A stretch of DNA of 10,036 bases. Origin: Cephalothrix spiralis. Its lineage: Eukaryota > Nemertea > Palaeonemertea > Archinemertea > Cephalotrichidae. Under the pieces are notes generated by a model that was given only the letters and a program-made list of their open reading frames with translations, searched no databases and was not told the origin of the DNA. The stretch lies in the NCBI GenBank assembly GCA_032353305.1, contig JAUCNG010382814.1, positions 1,043 to 11,078 of the forward strand, written 5' to 3'. Positions 1 through 7,700 of this stretch are shown here, in pieces (within the stretch, counting starts at the first letter, position 1; every line of letters starts with the position of its first letter). A program made the position numbers and the translations under genes.

Positions 1-96
1 AAAAATAGTTAGTGAGAATATCTTAAAAATAGTTAGTGAGAATATCTTAAAAATAGTTAGTGAGAATATCTTAAAAATAGTTAGTGAGAATATCTT
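1..96. repeat. 24-bp minisatellite, four perfect units at the window edge
   Basis: Four identical 24-bp units, each beginning AAAAATAGTTAGTGAG and ending ATATCTT, run from the first base to 96. A fifth, decayed unit follows (97 to about 120, AATAGTTTTAGTGTGAATTC). Because the array starts at the window edge, its real copy number is unknown. Perfect identity between units means recent expansion or ongoing homogenisation. Confidence 0.97.
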
Positions 97-415
97 AAAA
101 AATAGTTTTAGTGTGAATTCACCATCGTGATAATAAAGTCAATTAAGTCAAGCCAAATATTATATAAATAGTTGAATTGCATTCCAACATATATATTGGA
201 TTCAGAATTTAGTTAAGTTAAAAAATAAAAAAAAAGAGATCAAAAATCAAATTGGTCGAAATAAAATTTTTACCATGAAAAATATTTATGCGGAACAAGT
301 CGAACAACGAGAAAATAAGGGCCACAAAAAGAACTGAAATACGTTTTATGATGAACTAAAACCTACGCAAAAGAGCATGTTATTTTTTTAACGTTGTATT
401 ATCTATATACACTAT
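97..415. other. No gene seen: AT-rich non-coding, probable intron
   Basis: Apart from the decayed fifth unit of the 24-bp array, this stretch is plain AT-rich DNA with A-runs near 218-235. I see no exon, RNA gene or transposon end until the MITE at 417. Confidence 0.5.
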
Positions 416-416
416 A

Positions 417-577
417 CAGTGTGTCCCAATATTATGGATAATAGCTAGATGATGTCATATTGAGACTTAATTATGAATATTTTAATAATTGCAAAAAGTA
501 CATATTTGAGATCATGTCCTTCTCTCCCGAATAAAACAGATTTGGTGCATATTGGTTCATAACTAAGGGACACCCTA
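417..577. mobile_element. Tc1/mariner-like MITE, copy A (161 bp, internally deleted)
   Basis: The left end is CAGTGTGTCCCAATATTATG and the right end GGGACACCCTA, inverted to each other in the outer 11 bases apart from a couple of mismatches. TA at 415-416 and TA at 578-579 fit a TA target duplication. The interior matches the left arm of copy B (6782-7365): CATATTG..ACTTAATTAT, AATTGCAAAAA, CTCTCCCGAATAAAACAGAT and GGTTCATAACTAA. The sequence then jumps straight to the right tip at a shared GGGA, so it looks like a deletion derivative. There is no transposase. Similarity to Tc1/mariner ends (CAGGGTGTCC-type, TA target) is the basis for the class. Confidence 0.8.
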
Positions 578-579
578 TA

Positions 580-1560
580 TATGACAAAAATGAACCAGAT
601 GTTGTAAAATGGTACTAATAATTGAGGTATCAAGATTAAATAAGGTATAATGATTAATTTGAACGATATAAATAAGCGATCACGTTGGTTCTAGGCTTTT
701 AAACAATCGATTCTAAAACACGACTAAAACACAAAACTCCGGTATTTATTTTAGTGCCTTCACAGTGCTTACTAAGACCGCACGATCCGGGACTGTGTTC
801 TAAAATACGTATAGGCAGAAAGGGTTAAAATATCTTGGTGATATGTTGGATAAATCCGTCTAAAATTGGGAGATACTTTTTAAATATTTAAGTGACAATA
901 ACAATCTTCAATATAGTCACATATTCCACAACGTTCAATGACTTAAAACACGGGACAAAAATAGGTAGAAAAACGAAATTTGGTTTTGTCTGGTATGCTG
1001 ATAGACAAAATAAGGGTAAACAAATTTATATAAATAATGGGAATGATCTGGTTACGTTCCTATAGGCTTCATAATTATATTTCAAGGTCCCTTGCAATAA
1101 TGAATTGAATTCAAAGAAATTGTGTTCATTATACTAAGAAAAATATCTAAGTATTGTTGTAAATGATTAGAACTTTAAAATAATCTTAAATGTGAAAGAT
1201 GAGACCAGTTGCAGTTTAGTCTAGTCCAACTACTTCTGGACCGGGTTCCTGCCCCCAATTCACTACATCTATAAGGGTATATATATTAAAATTTAATGCT
1301 TATATTCTGCTCTTTGCAATTGAAAATATACTCTAGTAAACAAGAGATTAATATATGTACTAAGTACTTTGATATTAAGTTGATGGGATATGAAAATTCC
1401 CAGGAAAAGCCTATACTTTAGCAAAGTATTGAAAATATAATTAATTTATAGTTACACTTACCTTATCCAAGGCTGAATTGAAATAAAAACAAATATCCAA
1501 AGTGTATCCAAGAAATTGAAGAAGCACAATATCCAGTTATAAAACAAAAGGAGATAATCG
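580..1560. other. No gene seen: AT-rich non-coding, probable intron
   Basis: Roughly 980 bases with stop codons in all frames and no recognisable exon, transposon terminus or RNA gene. A short GC-richer patch at about 1220-1255 (GGACCGGGTTCCTGCCCCC) stands out but contains nothing I can name. Confidence 0.5.
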
Positions 1561-1602
1561 TTGAGAATAGCGAATTGAGAATCTTTGAGAATAGCGAATT
1601 GA
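1561..1602. repeat. Two-copy 18-bp direct repeat, 24-bp spacing
   Basis: TTGAGAATAGCGAATTGA occurs at 1561-1578 and again at 1585-1602, separated by GAATCT. It is a small local duplication with a 24-bp period. The unit is not the same as the array at 1-96, although both contain GAGAAT. Confidence 0.85.
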
Positions 1603-1748
1603 TGTGTCTATGACTGATGATTATTTTAAAATGATTCGATTTCAGAATCTCGAATAATTATACGAATTGGTGATCTGGAATGACATTTCATTTGGAGTTG
1701 ATTCGTTCCACTTGATCCCATGCATAGGCCCTTTGATTTACCGGCTAT

Positions 1749-2105
1749 TGTTTTCCGTTCTGCTTATAAGCAAATTAAAGGATTTATGTCCTCGTTTCGA
1801 ATCGCTGAACCCCATCCGAGTTAGTGACACTTTTGTTAGTTTATTTAAAAATTAGTGATCATCCCTCAGTTCTTATATCAAAGAAACCGAATTCTTTTGA
1901 AAGTTAATTGTTTTGATTAGGTTTAATTACTTTTATTAACCGACAAAATTAATAAAAGCAATTGTATTTCATATTTTTTTAAATAAATATTTGAAAAGTA
2001 TTGATTTAGAATAAGAACGTACATGTATCATAACTCTGAACATGGTCGAATTGCTAGAAAGAATATACATGTAAACAGTTTTTGCGCTACTTCTTTGCTT
2101 TTTTC
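1749..2105 (+). repeat. Unclassified interspersed repeat R, copy 1
   Basis: Shares with copies 2-4 the blocks CTGAACCCCATCCGAGT, GATCATCCCTCAGTTCTTAT, ATCAAAGAAACCG, TTGATTAGGTTTAAT, AAAAGTATTGATTTAGAAT, GGTCGAATTGCTAGAAA and a TGCGCTACTT end. Its left part (TTTTCCGTTCTGCTTATAAG, CCTCGTTTCGAATC) matches only copy 4. A short forward open frame overlapping its left edge (1667-1855) gives no recognisable protein. Terminal inverted repeats and target duplications are not evident, so class is unknown. Confidence 0.8.
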
Positions 2106-2420
2106 AACAAAAAAACACAAAAATTAAAAATCTAGAACTGGAAAGTGGAAGAAAATTTAGGGTGTAAATATATTAAAATTCTCAAAAATATATTACAATC
2201 CTCAAAAATAATACAATTGTAATTTGTACGCTTTTTTGATACGCTCCTCGAAGAACCTTTTCAAAATTGCATTGGTTTAGGTCTCGCTGGGAACAAGGTT
2301 GTAACGCTTAGCTATAATAGGGGGCCATTAGTAAACAAGGATCTTAATAAATGTGAAAAAGTTCCCCTATATAAAACCTCGTTCCCGAAGATATCTTAAC
2401 CGAATGCTGCTTTAAATATA
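2106..2420. other. No gene seen; small imperfect inverted repeat
   Basis: An AT-rich spacer between repeat copies 1 and 2. The one structure I see is an imperfect inverted pair, GGGAACAAGGTTG at 2289-2301 against CCTCGTTCCCG near 2377-2387, enclosing about 75 bases. It may be the remnant of a small foldback element. There is no exon. Confidence 0.4.
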
Positions 2421-2683
2421 TTTGTTCGTCGTCTTGATTCACTGAACCCCATCCGAGTAAGTGACATTTTTGTTAGTTTATATGATCATCCCTCAGTTCT
2501 TATATCAAAGAAACCGATTTCTTTTGAAAGTTATTTGTTTTGATTAGGTTTAATAGTTAACCGAAAAAATTAATGAAAGATTAATTTGATTTGTATTTCA
2601 TCGTTTTTTTATAACTATTTGAAAAGTAGTATAGTATTGATTTAGAATTAGAACTGTGCATAATAAATCTGAACAGGGTCGAT
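2421..2683 (+). repeat. Unclassified interspersed repeat R, copy 2 (internally deleted, 3'-truncated)
   Basis: Begins TTTGTTCGTCGTCTTGATTCACTGAACCCC-like, shared with copy 3, and runs to GAACAGGGTCGA, where it breaks off into a T-run. It keeps the TTGATTAGGTTTAAT and TTAACCGA middle that copy 3 has lost, but lacks the GCTAGAAA..GCGCTACTT end. The left boundary differs from copies 1 and 4, where CCTCGTTTCG precedes the same AATC/ATTCACTGAACCCC block. Confidence 0.8.
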
Positions 2684-3022
2684 TTTTTTTTAATTGAAAA
2701 TTTTTATTTTCGTAAAAAAAACAATATATGCATACATGTACAAAAATTACAAATTTAAATATGAATTATAGTCTATTCATTTATGGTGCATGTAAAAGAG
2801 GAATAGAAATGAGTAAAAATGAGATGCGATTCAGTAGGATAGAGAAACAGTGCAGAGAAGAAAAACAAACAAAAAAAAAGCAGTGAGACTCCCACAAAAA
2901 TATTCACTGTTTTTTATTTATAACTAATTTGTAAGAATTCTAAAACTTTGCCATTTTTTATTAAATTTGTGTTCCCTCCCATAAAAACCCAGCCGCTCAG
3001 TTTCAATTTTGTGATTCAAGAA
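2684..3022. other. No gene seen: possible 3' tail of the minus-strand LINE remnant
   Basis: AT-rich sequence with A- and T-runs, lying just downstream (in minus orientation) of the LINE ORF remnant. A conventional 3' UTR of the element would lie here, and the less AT-rich patch at 2975-3000 (CTCCCATAAAAACCCAGCCG) may belong to it. No element boundary or target duplication is evident. Confidence 0.35.
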
Positions 3023-3320
3023 TTATAGTAGAGTAAGGTAATTTAGAGTAATATTTTTACATCTTGAATTATAAATAAATTTCTTAGTTAACATTAGAAT
3101 GTTGTTAAGAGCTGCTTGTTCAGGAAGAGGAGGTAAAAAGCCAAATAATATTGTTAGTAGGTTATAGCGAAAATTTGGGTAAATAGCCTTTAGGTTAAGA
3201 CTATTAATTAATGCTAGCCAGAGGTTATGGGTTGGTTGTACGGCATTCAAAAAAGAGATGCTCTAAAGTTTCCGTATAATCAAAGCAAAAAGCGCACCTA
3301 GAAGTTTCGATAACATTTTT
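3023..3320 (-). pseudogene. Frameshifted 3' end of a LINE reverse transcriptase ORF (zf-RVT region)
   Basis: On the minus strand, 3319-3243 reads ...SRCAFCFDYTETLEHLFFEC, a C-x2-C-x8-H-x4-C pattern typical of the zinc-binding motif after the reverse transcriptase domain of many LINEs (Cys 3296 and 3287, His 3260, Cys 3245). That frame then stops. A neighbouring frame continues as QPTHNLWLALINSLN.., LFGFLPPLPEQAALNNILML and TKKFIYNSRCKN, which is the usual LINE C-terminal pattern (a Gly-Phe turn, LN-x-IL, then TKxFIYxxRCKN). A single-base frameshift near 3235-3245 therefore separates the two halves. Nothing of the catalytic RT domain or endonuclease is present, so this is a dead, 5'-truncated copy, as is usual for LINE insertions. 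The family cannot be named from this short remnant. Confidence 0.75.
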
Positions 3321-3342
3321 TAAATTATCACAAATGAATGAT

Positions 3343-3574
3343 TTTGTTCATCGTCTTGATTCACTGAACCCCATCCGAGTAATTGACGTTTTTGTTAGTT
3401 TATATAAGAATTAGTGATCATCCCTCAGTTCTTATATCAAAGAAACCGATTTCTTTTGAAAGTTATTTGAAAAGTATTGATTTAGAATTAGAAATGTACA
3501 TAATAAATCTAAACAGGGTCGAATTGCTAGAAATAATATAAACATTTTTCTGCGCTACTTTTTTTGCGGTTTTC
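3343..3574 (+). repeat. Unclassified interspersed repeat R, copy 3 (left arm of a foldback)
   Basis: Runs from TTTGTTCATCGTCTTGATTC through CTGAACCCCATCCGAGTAA and GGTCGAATTGCTAGAAATAA to TGCGCTACTTTTTTTGCGG. About 100 bases found in copies 1, 2 and 4 are missing: it passes directly from GAAAGTTATTTG to AAAAGTATTGA. The bases on each side of the missing part in the other copies end in TATTTG, so a deletion between short direct repeats explains it. Confidence 0.85.
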
Positions 3575-3675
3575 AAAAGAAAAATTAAAATTGTTCATCA
3601 TTTTCAAAAACTCTACTTCTCCCAAATACTAAAAAAACGGAAATCGTTGATTTTCCAAGACCTCTTTTGTTCTGC

Positions 3676-3729
3676 TAATTCGCTCAAAAGCCTTAATGTG
3701 TTCGTCGCCTCTTCGGTAAATTTCGGATA
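3676..3729 (+). repeat. Stub of repeat R, left end only
   Basis: AATTCGCTCAAAAG..TTCGTCGCCTCTTCGG resembles, in direct orientation, the reverse complement of 4190-4255 at the far end of copy 4 (ATTCGCTTAAGAG..TTTCGTCGCATCTTCGG). It directly abuts the end of copy 4, so the two copies are joined head to tail in inverted orientation. Confidence 0.55.
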
Positions 3730-4260
3730 GAAAACCGCAAAAAAAGTAGCACAGAAAAATATTTATATTTTTTCTAGCAATTCGACCCTGTTCAGATTTA
3801 TTATGTACATTTCTAATTTTAAATTAATACATTTCAAATAGTTATTTAAAAAAAAGATGAAATACAATTGCAAACAATTTTTTTATTAATTTTGTCGGTT
3901 AATCAAAGTAATTAAACCTAATCAAAACAAATAACTTTCAAAAGTAAACGGTTTCTTTGATATAAGAACTGAGGGATGATCACTAAATTCTAATACCAAC
4001 TAACAAAAATGTCACTTACTAGGATGGGGTTCAGTGATTCGAAACGAGGACCTAAACCTTTTAATGTGCTTATCAGCAGAACGGAAAACGATGAGAAAAT
4101 CTCATGCAAAACTAAAACATATTTTTTTACACAAATCCAGAAAATTCAGTCTTCATATTTAGGTTTTTTCGTTAACGGGCACGTTGGGTTCCAATTTTAC
4201 GGAAATCGCCGAAGATGCGACGAAAGCATTTGGGTTTATGTCTCTTAAGCGAATGAGCGA
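3730..4260 (-). repeat. Unclassified interspersed repeat R, copy 4 (longest, inverted)
   Basis: Read on the minus strand this is the fullest copy, about 530 bp. It starts GCTTCGCTCATTCGC, passes TTTCGTCGCATCTTCGG, TTTTCCGTTCTGCTGATAAG, CCTCGTTTCGAATCACTGAA and GATCATCCCTCAGTTC, and ends GCTACTTTTTTTGCGGTTTTC. It is inverted relative to copy 3. The forward open frame 4009-4248 lies within it and has no recognisable product. No transposase, RNA polymerase III promoter boxes or LINE-type tail are apparent, so it stays unclassified. Confidence 0.8.
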
Positions 4261-4643
4261 AGCAAAATTTGGTTTTTTACTTTTAAATTGACAAATTGGA
4301 TAATAATTAAAGTGTTAGGGGAAGTATTCCAGTCTATATATTACTTGGGGGGGTGTAAATGCTCGGATCAAAATATTTGGATTGAATATTTTGCTAAAAA
4401 TATGTGTATTAGAGAGCAGTAACACCTCTCATTTATCTTAGGCATCGTTGATTACTCGGTTCAACGCATTTCAATTCCATTGTTATTTGTTAATAAATTA
4501 TTTCGATGAAAATAATGGGATCAACCTTTTTTATTTGTAAAAATCGCAAAATAAATGATTCATACTAATTCTTCGGTCAACCCTTTCAATTTTTATTCTC
4601 AATTTTTTTTGTGAACCATAATTTTCCTTAACCGTATGCACAG
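4261..4643. other. No gene seen: end of the intron before Ars2 exon a
   Basis: AT-rich sequence with a G-run near 4348-4354 leads into the splice acceptor. The last 60 bases hold a T-run (about 4602-4609), a branch-like CTTAAC at 4627-4632 and CAG at 4641-4643. The minus-strand open frame 4531-4827 is a shadow of the exon. Confidence 0.5.
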
Positions 4644-4795
4644 AGGTGAATAAATTCATCACAGCTAATACCCAAGAACTTGCCAAAGATAAATGGCTAT
4701 GCCCGCTGAGTGGTAAAAAATTTAAAGGACCCGACTTCGTGCGGAAGCATATTTTTAACAAACATGGTGAGAAAGTTGAGGAAGTTAGGGCTGAG
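4644..4795 (+). CDS. Ars2: Ars2 exon a: zinc-finger-like domain
   Basis: The acceptor is GCACAG|AG at 4642-4643, with a branch-like CTTAAC about 12-17 nt upstream. The donor is GAG|GTAAGT at 4796, a strong site. From GTG at 4646 it reads [50 protein letters not shown], ending on a codon boundary (phase 0). The leading AG at 4644-4645 would complete a Glu codon with the last base of the previous exon. This is the family's zinc-finger-like module: one Cys in LCPLSG and two His in RKHIFNKH are visible. The second Cys of a textbook C2H2 finger is absent, as I recall it is in other animal Ars2 proteins. An alternative acceptor at 4645 would drop two bases and change the phase. The first 150 in-frame bases are certain. 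Confidence 0.94.
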
Positions 4796-7700
4796 GTAAG
4801 TACATGAATATTGTTGAGAACTGACAACTATTTAATTACTTAATATAACATTTATTCACGGAGACACTTTACACATGTATTCATATGCCAACATACGGGT
4901 CACAGACGACGACACTCACGGGGACATTGCGAACTAAGACCCAAGGCGCATTTATGTCGATAAGTGGTATATACAATCAGATAAGTTAGCAACAAACATA
5001 ACCGAGGGGTAAATTACTCTTTTATAAGTGTACGAGATTAAAAGTGGGGCTGTAGCTTATTAGCGGTACCGGATATGGTCTATTTTCGTCCTAGCGGATA
5101 AATTGTTTTTATTTTAACGGGTCTTTTACAAGCATGAGATGTTTTATCATTAACTAATAACGGAAAAAGAATTGAGGCGAACAATTAACGAAAAAGATTT
5201 ACCGGAAGTGGTAAACGAAAAATTAAATCTTATGCGAACTTAAAAGATACAGGTCTGTCGTAAATTACTATTGTGAACCTTCGGGACTGATATATTTATG
5301 AAAGCTAGAAGATCTCATGTTTGGTCTATCGAAGCCCTGTTGGAGATCAGTCTACGCAGTTCAGATTCCACTCTGCGCATGCGCGCGAATCGAAAACAAT
5401 GTATATTGTATGATGTTGCAGTGTAAAAACGAACTAGTACATCAAAAAAGAGAATCGAGGAACCCCTCGTACGGAAGTTACGAACCCCGCCCTGGGCTGT
5501 TTGAGCCGAATAGTCAATAATCAATGCTTATAAATATTGAATTTGAATTTACATGTAATTGACTGCGTAGGCTAAAAACTTCTATCATTATTTTAACTTT
5601 ATGAAATTATTTTTTTAGGTGTCGTATTTCAATAATTATTTAAGAGATCCAAAACGACCGAAGCTTCCAGAACATCCAGGTGCCAAATCTCAACCACCGA
5701 GTCAACAAAGTGGTGGATATCATGGTCATGGTGGCGGAGGATATGGTGGACCACCAATGCATGGCATGGGTGGATTTGGCGGCCAAAGAGGTATTTAAAA
5801 TTACTTAATTCGCTCTTGTTTTTTTTCTCGATACAAACCTGGTGAATTTCCAAAATATATATACACTGTATTTTCAAATTTTGAGAGAATGCTCGCTCAT
5901 CAATAATATAACCAATGAAAACGTCCTACTGAAAAATTTTGAAATTTTCTCGCTTCGCTCGATTCTGTCATTTAATTTAATTTTGTTACCTTCACCTTGA
6001 GGTGGTTTTTGAGAGTATATTTATTTTACTTTCTCATAATTCGACGTAAATCTCAATCTATATCAGAAAAATATATTAAAATTTGAAAAGATAAGGCTAA
6101 AAATCTTTTTTAGTCCTCTTTTCTGGTGGTCTAAAATCCTTTAAAGTTTTTACCAAAAATAGTCCTATATTCCTATTAAACACAGGTGACAATAACTTTG
6201 GACACCCTGTTAAATCTTTGACTTTTTAGTACAGGTCGAAATTTATTAAAAATTCTGGAAACTTTGGGATCCCCATTCGTTTTTTTCTTCAAAATAATAG
6301 ACAGGGTGATCTTAATTCGACCTCTCTCCTGGTGTCTAATATATGATTGTGTGCCTGAGTCTGTGGTTCTTGCTTTTTTAGCAATTTGTCGCCTATGATA
6401 TTTTCATTACAAATACATCAGTTATTGTATATTCTCACATATGCATATTGTTTGTTTTTGTTTTCCATATTTTGTAATAAAATTTAAAAATGTTCTTTTA
6501 CTCAATAGGTGGCGGCCATTACGGATCCCCGCCTTACAGCCGTGATCGATACTCTCTTGATCGAAGACGAGGAAATTCATATCCTATGCGAAATAATCGG
6601 TAAGTCAGCAGGTACTCATTTTCCATTCGGCCTTGTAAGCCCTTTACCGAATACATGGTTGCATGACTGTGCTCCAATATTTCATACAATTTCTATAAAA
6701 TAATAGGAATCCTGCTGTATTTAATGAAAACCTCCAATATTTCCTATAGTATTTTTGGTTGAAATGTCGGACCAAAATATACAGTGTGTCCCGATGTTAT
6801 GGAAAACAGCCAGATGACGTCATATTGTAACTTAATTATTAATATTTTGATAATTGCAAAAAACATGTTTTCTCTCCCGAATAAAACAGATTTAGTGCAG
6901 ATCGGTTCATAACTAAAGGAGCTACGATGATTCTCCCGAAAAACCACTGGTTTCATACTCCGCACCCTAAATCCCATACTAAATCGAAAGAACGCTATTT
7001 TCAATCACTCTAAAATTAATCTGGAATATTTTCATTGCATTTCAATTTTATGAATACATGTAGTAAATCGAATAAGGAGTTGTAAATAATTAAAAAGTCA
7101 TCAAAATTAACAAACATTTTGTTCCCTGGGACATATACGTTCATTTATGATGGGATTTACCTCCTACTGGGGAAGTTTAACTTTTTGGTCCTTTGGGGAA
7201 ATTGATGTAGCTCAGTAATTGTTAGACCGATTCGCACCAAATTTATTTTATTTGAAAGATAAAAACATATTCTCTTTAGTAATCACTAGCAGCGTTATGG
7301 TCAATTCATAATTAAGTCACAATATGACGTCATCAGGCTGTTTTCCATAATATTGGGACACCCTCATTCAGGCTTTTTTTAAATGTCATGATAAAATTTA
7401 CTGGAAATGTCTTGATAACTCAGGATAACTTGGAATTGATGCATGTTAATTTTATTAGAAAATAGATTGTCCAGAAATTAACATAAATTTACATTTGAAT
7501 TGTTATTCTTTCAGACGTGGAGGTGGAGGTGGTGGTGGACAATTTGGAGGTGGCAACAGGTAATTGTCTTTAATGCTGTTCTAACAATAACCCGATCGAA
7601 TAAGTTGTGGGATAAGCTAGTTATTTCACGAAGGAACTTCAACTGAAATAAAGTTTTTAATTTAATCCTCGAATAAGTGTGAAATTACCGATCCATTACG

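Noticed and set aside
1-120. CRISPR-like array of regular repeats
   Set aside because: The 24-bp units are directly adjacent with no spacers, and the genome is eukaryotic.
445-633. Minus-strand frame encoding a possible small protein shared with 6744-7004
   Set aside because: The shared part is the MITE arm repeated at nucleotide level; the frames differ outside it and have no common start or stop.
1215-1260. GGGTTCCTGCCCCC as a possible RNA polymerase III B box of a SINE
   Set aside because: No matching A box at the right distance, no A-rich or simple-repeat tail and no second copy in the window.
4009-4248. Forward open frame of 79 codons
   Set aside because: It lies wholly within interspersed repeat copy 4, and equivalent sequence in the other copies does not keep the frame open.
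4531-4827. Minus-strand open frame of 98 codons, the longest in the window
   Set aside because: It is antisense to the conserved Ars2 zinc-finger-like exon, which has clear splice sites and family similarity on the plus strand.
5315-5524. Overlapping open frames of 67-69 codons on opposite strands
   Set aside because: Neither translation resembles a known protein, no splice-compatible link to Ars2 is evident, and the openness follows from the higher GC content.
5629-5877. Minus-strand open frame of 82 codons, His-rich
   Set aside because: It is the antisense shadow of Ars2 exon b, whose GGN codons read as His-rich sequence on the other strand.
7203-7240. TAGCTCAGTAATTGTTAGACC looks like the 5' half of a tRNA (A-box region)
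   Set aside because: It lies in the right arm of MITE copy B and aligns with the CTCAGTTATGAACCGATCTG arm of the other copies. No acceptor stem, anticodon arm or T-loop follows.
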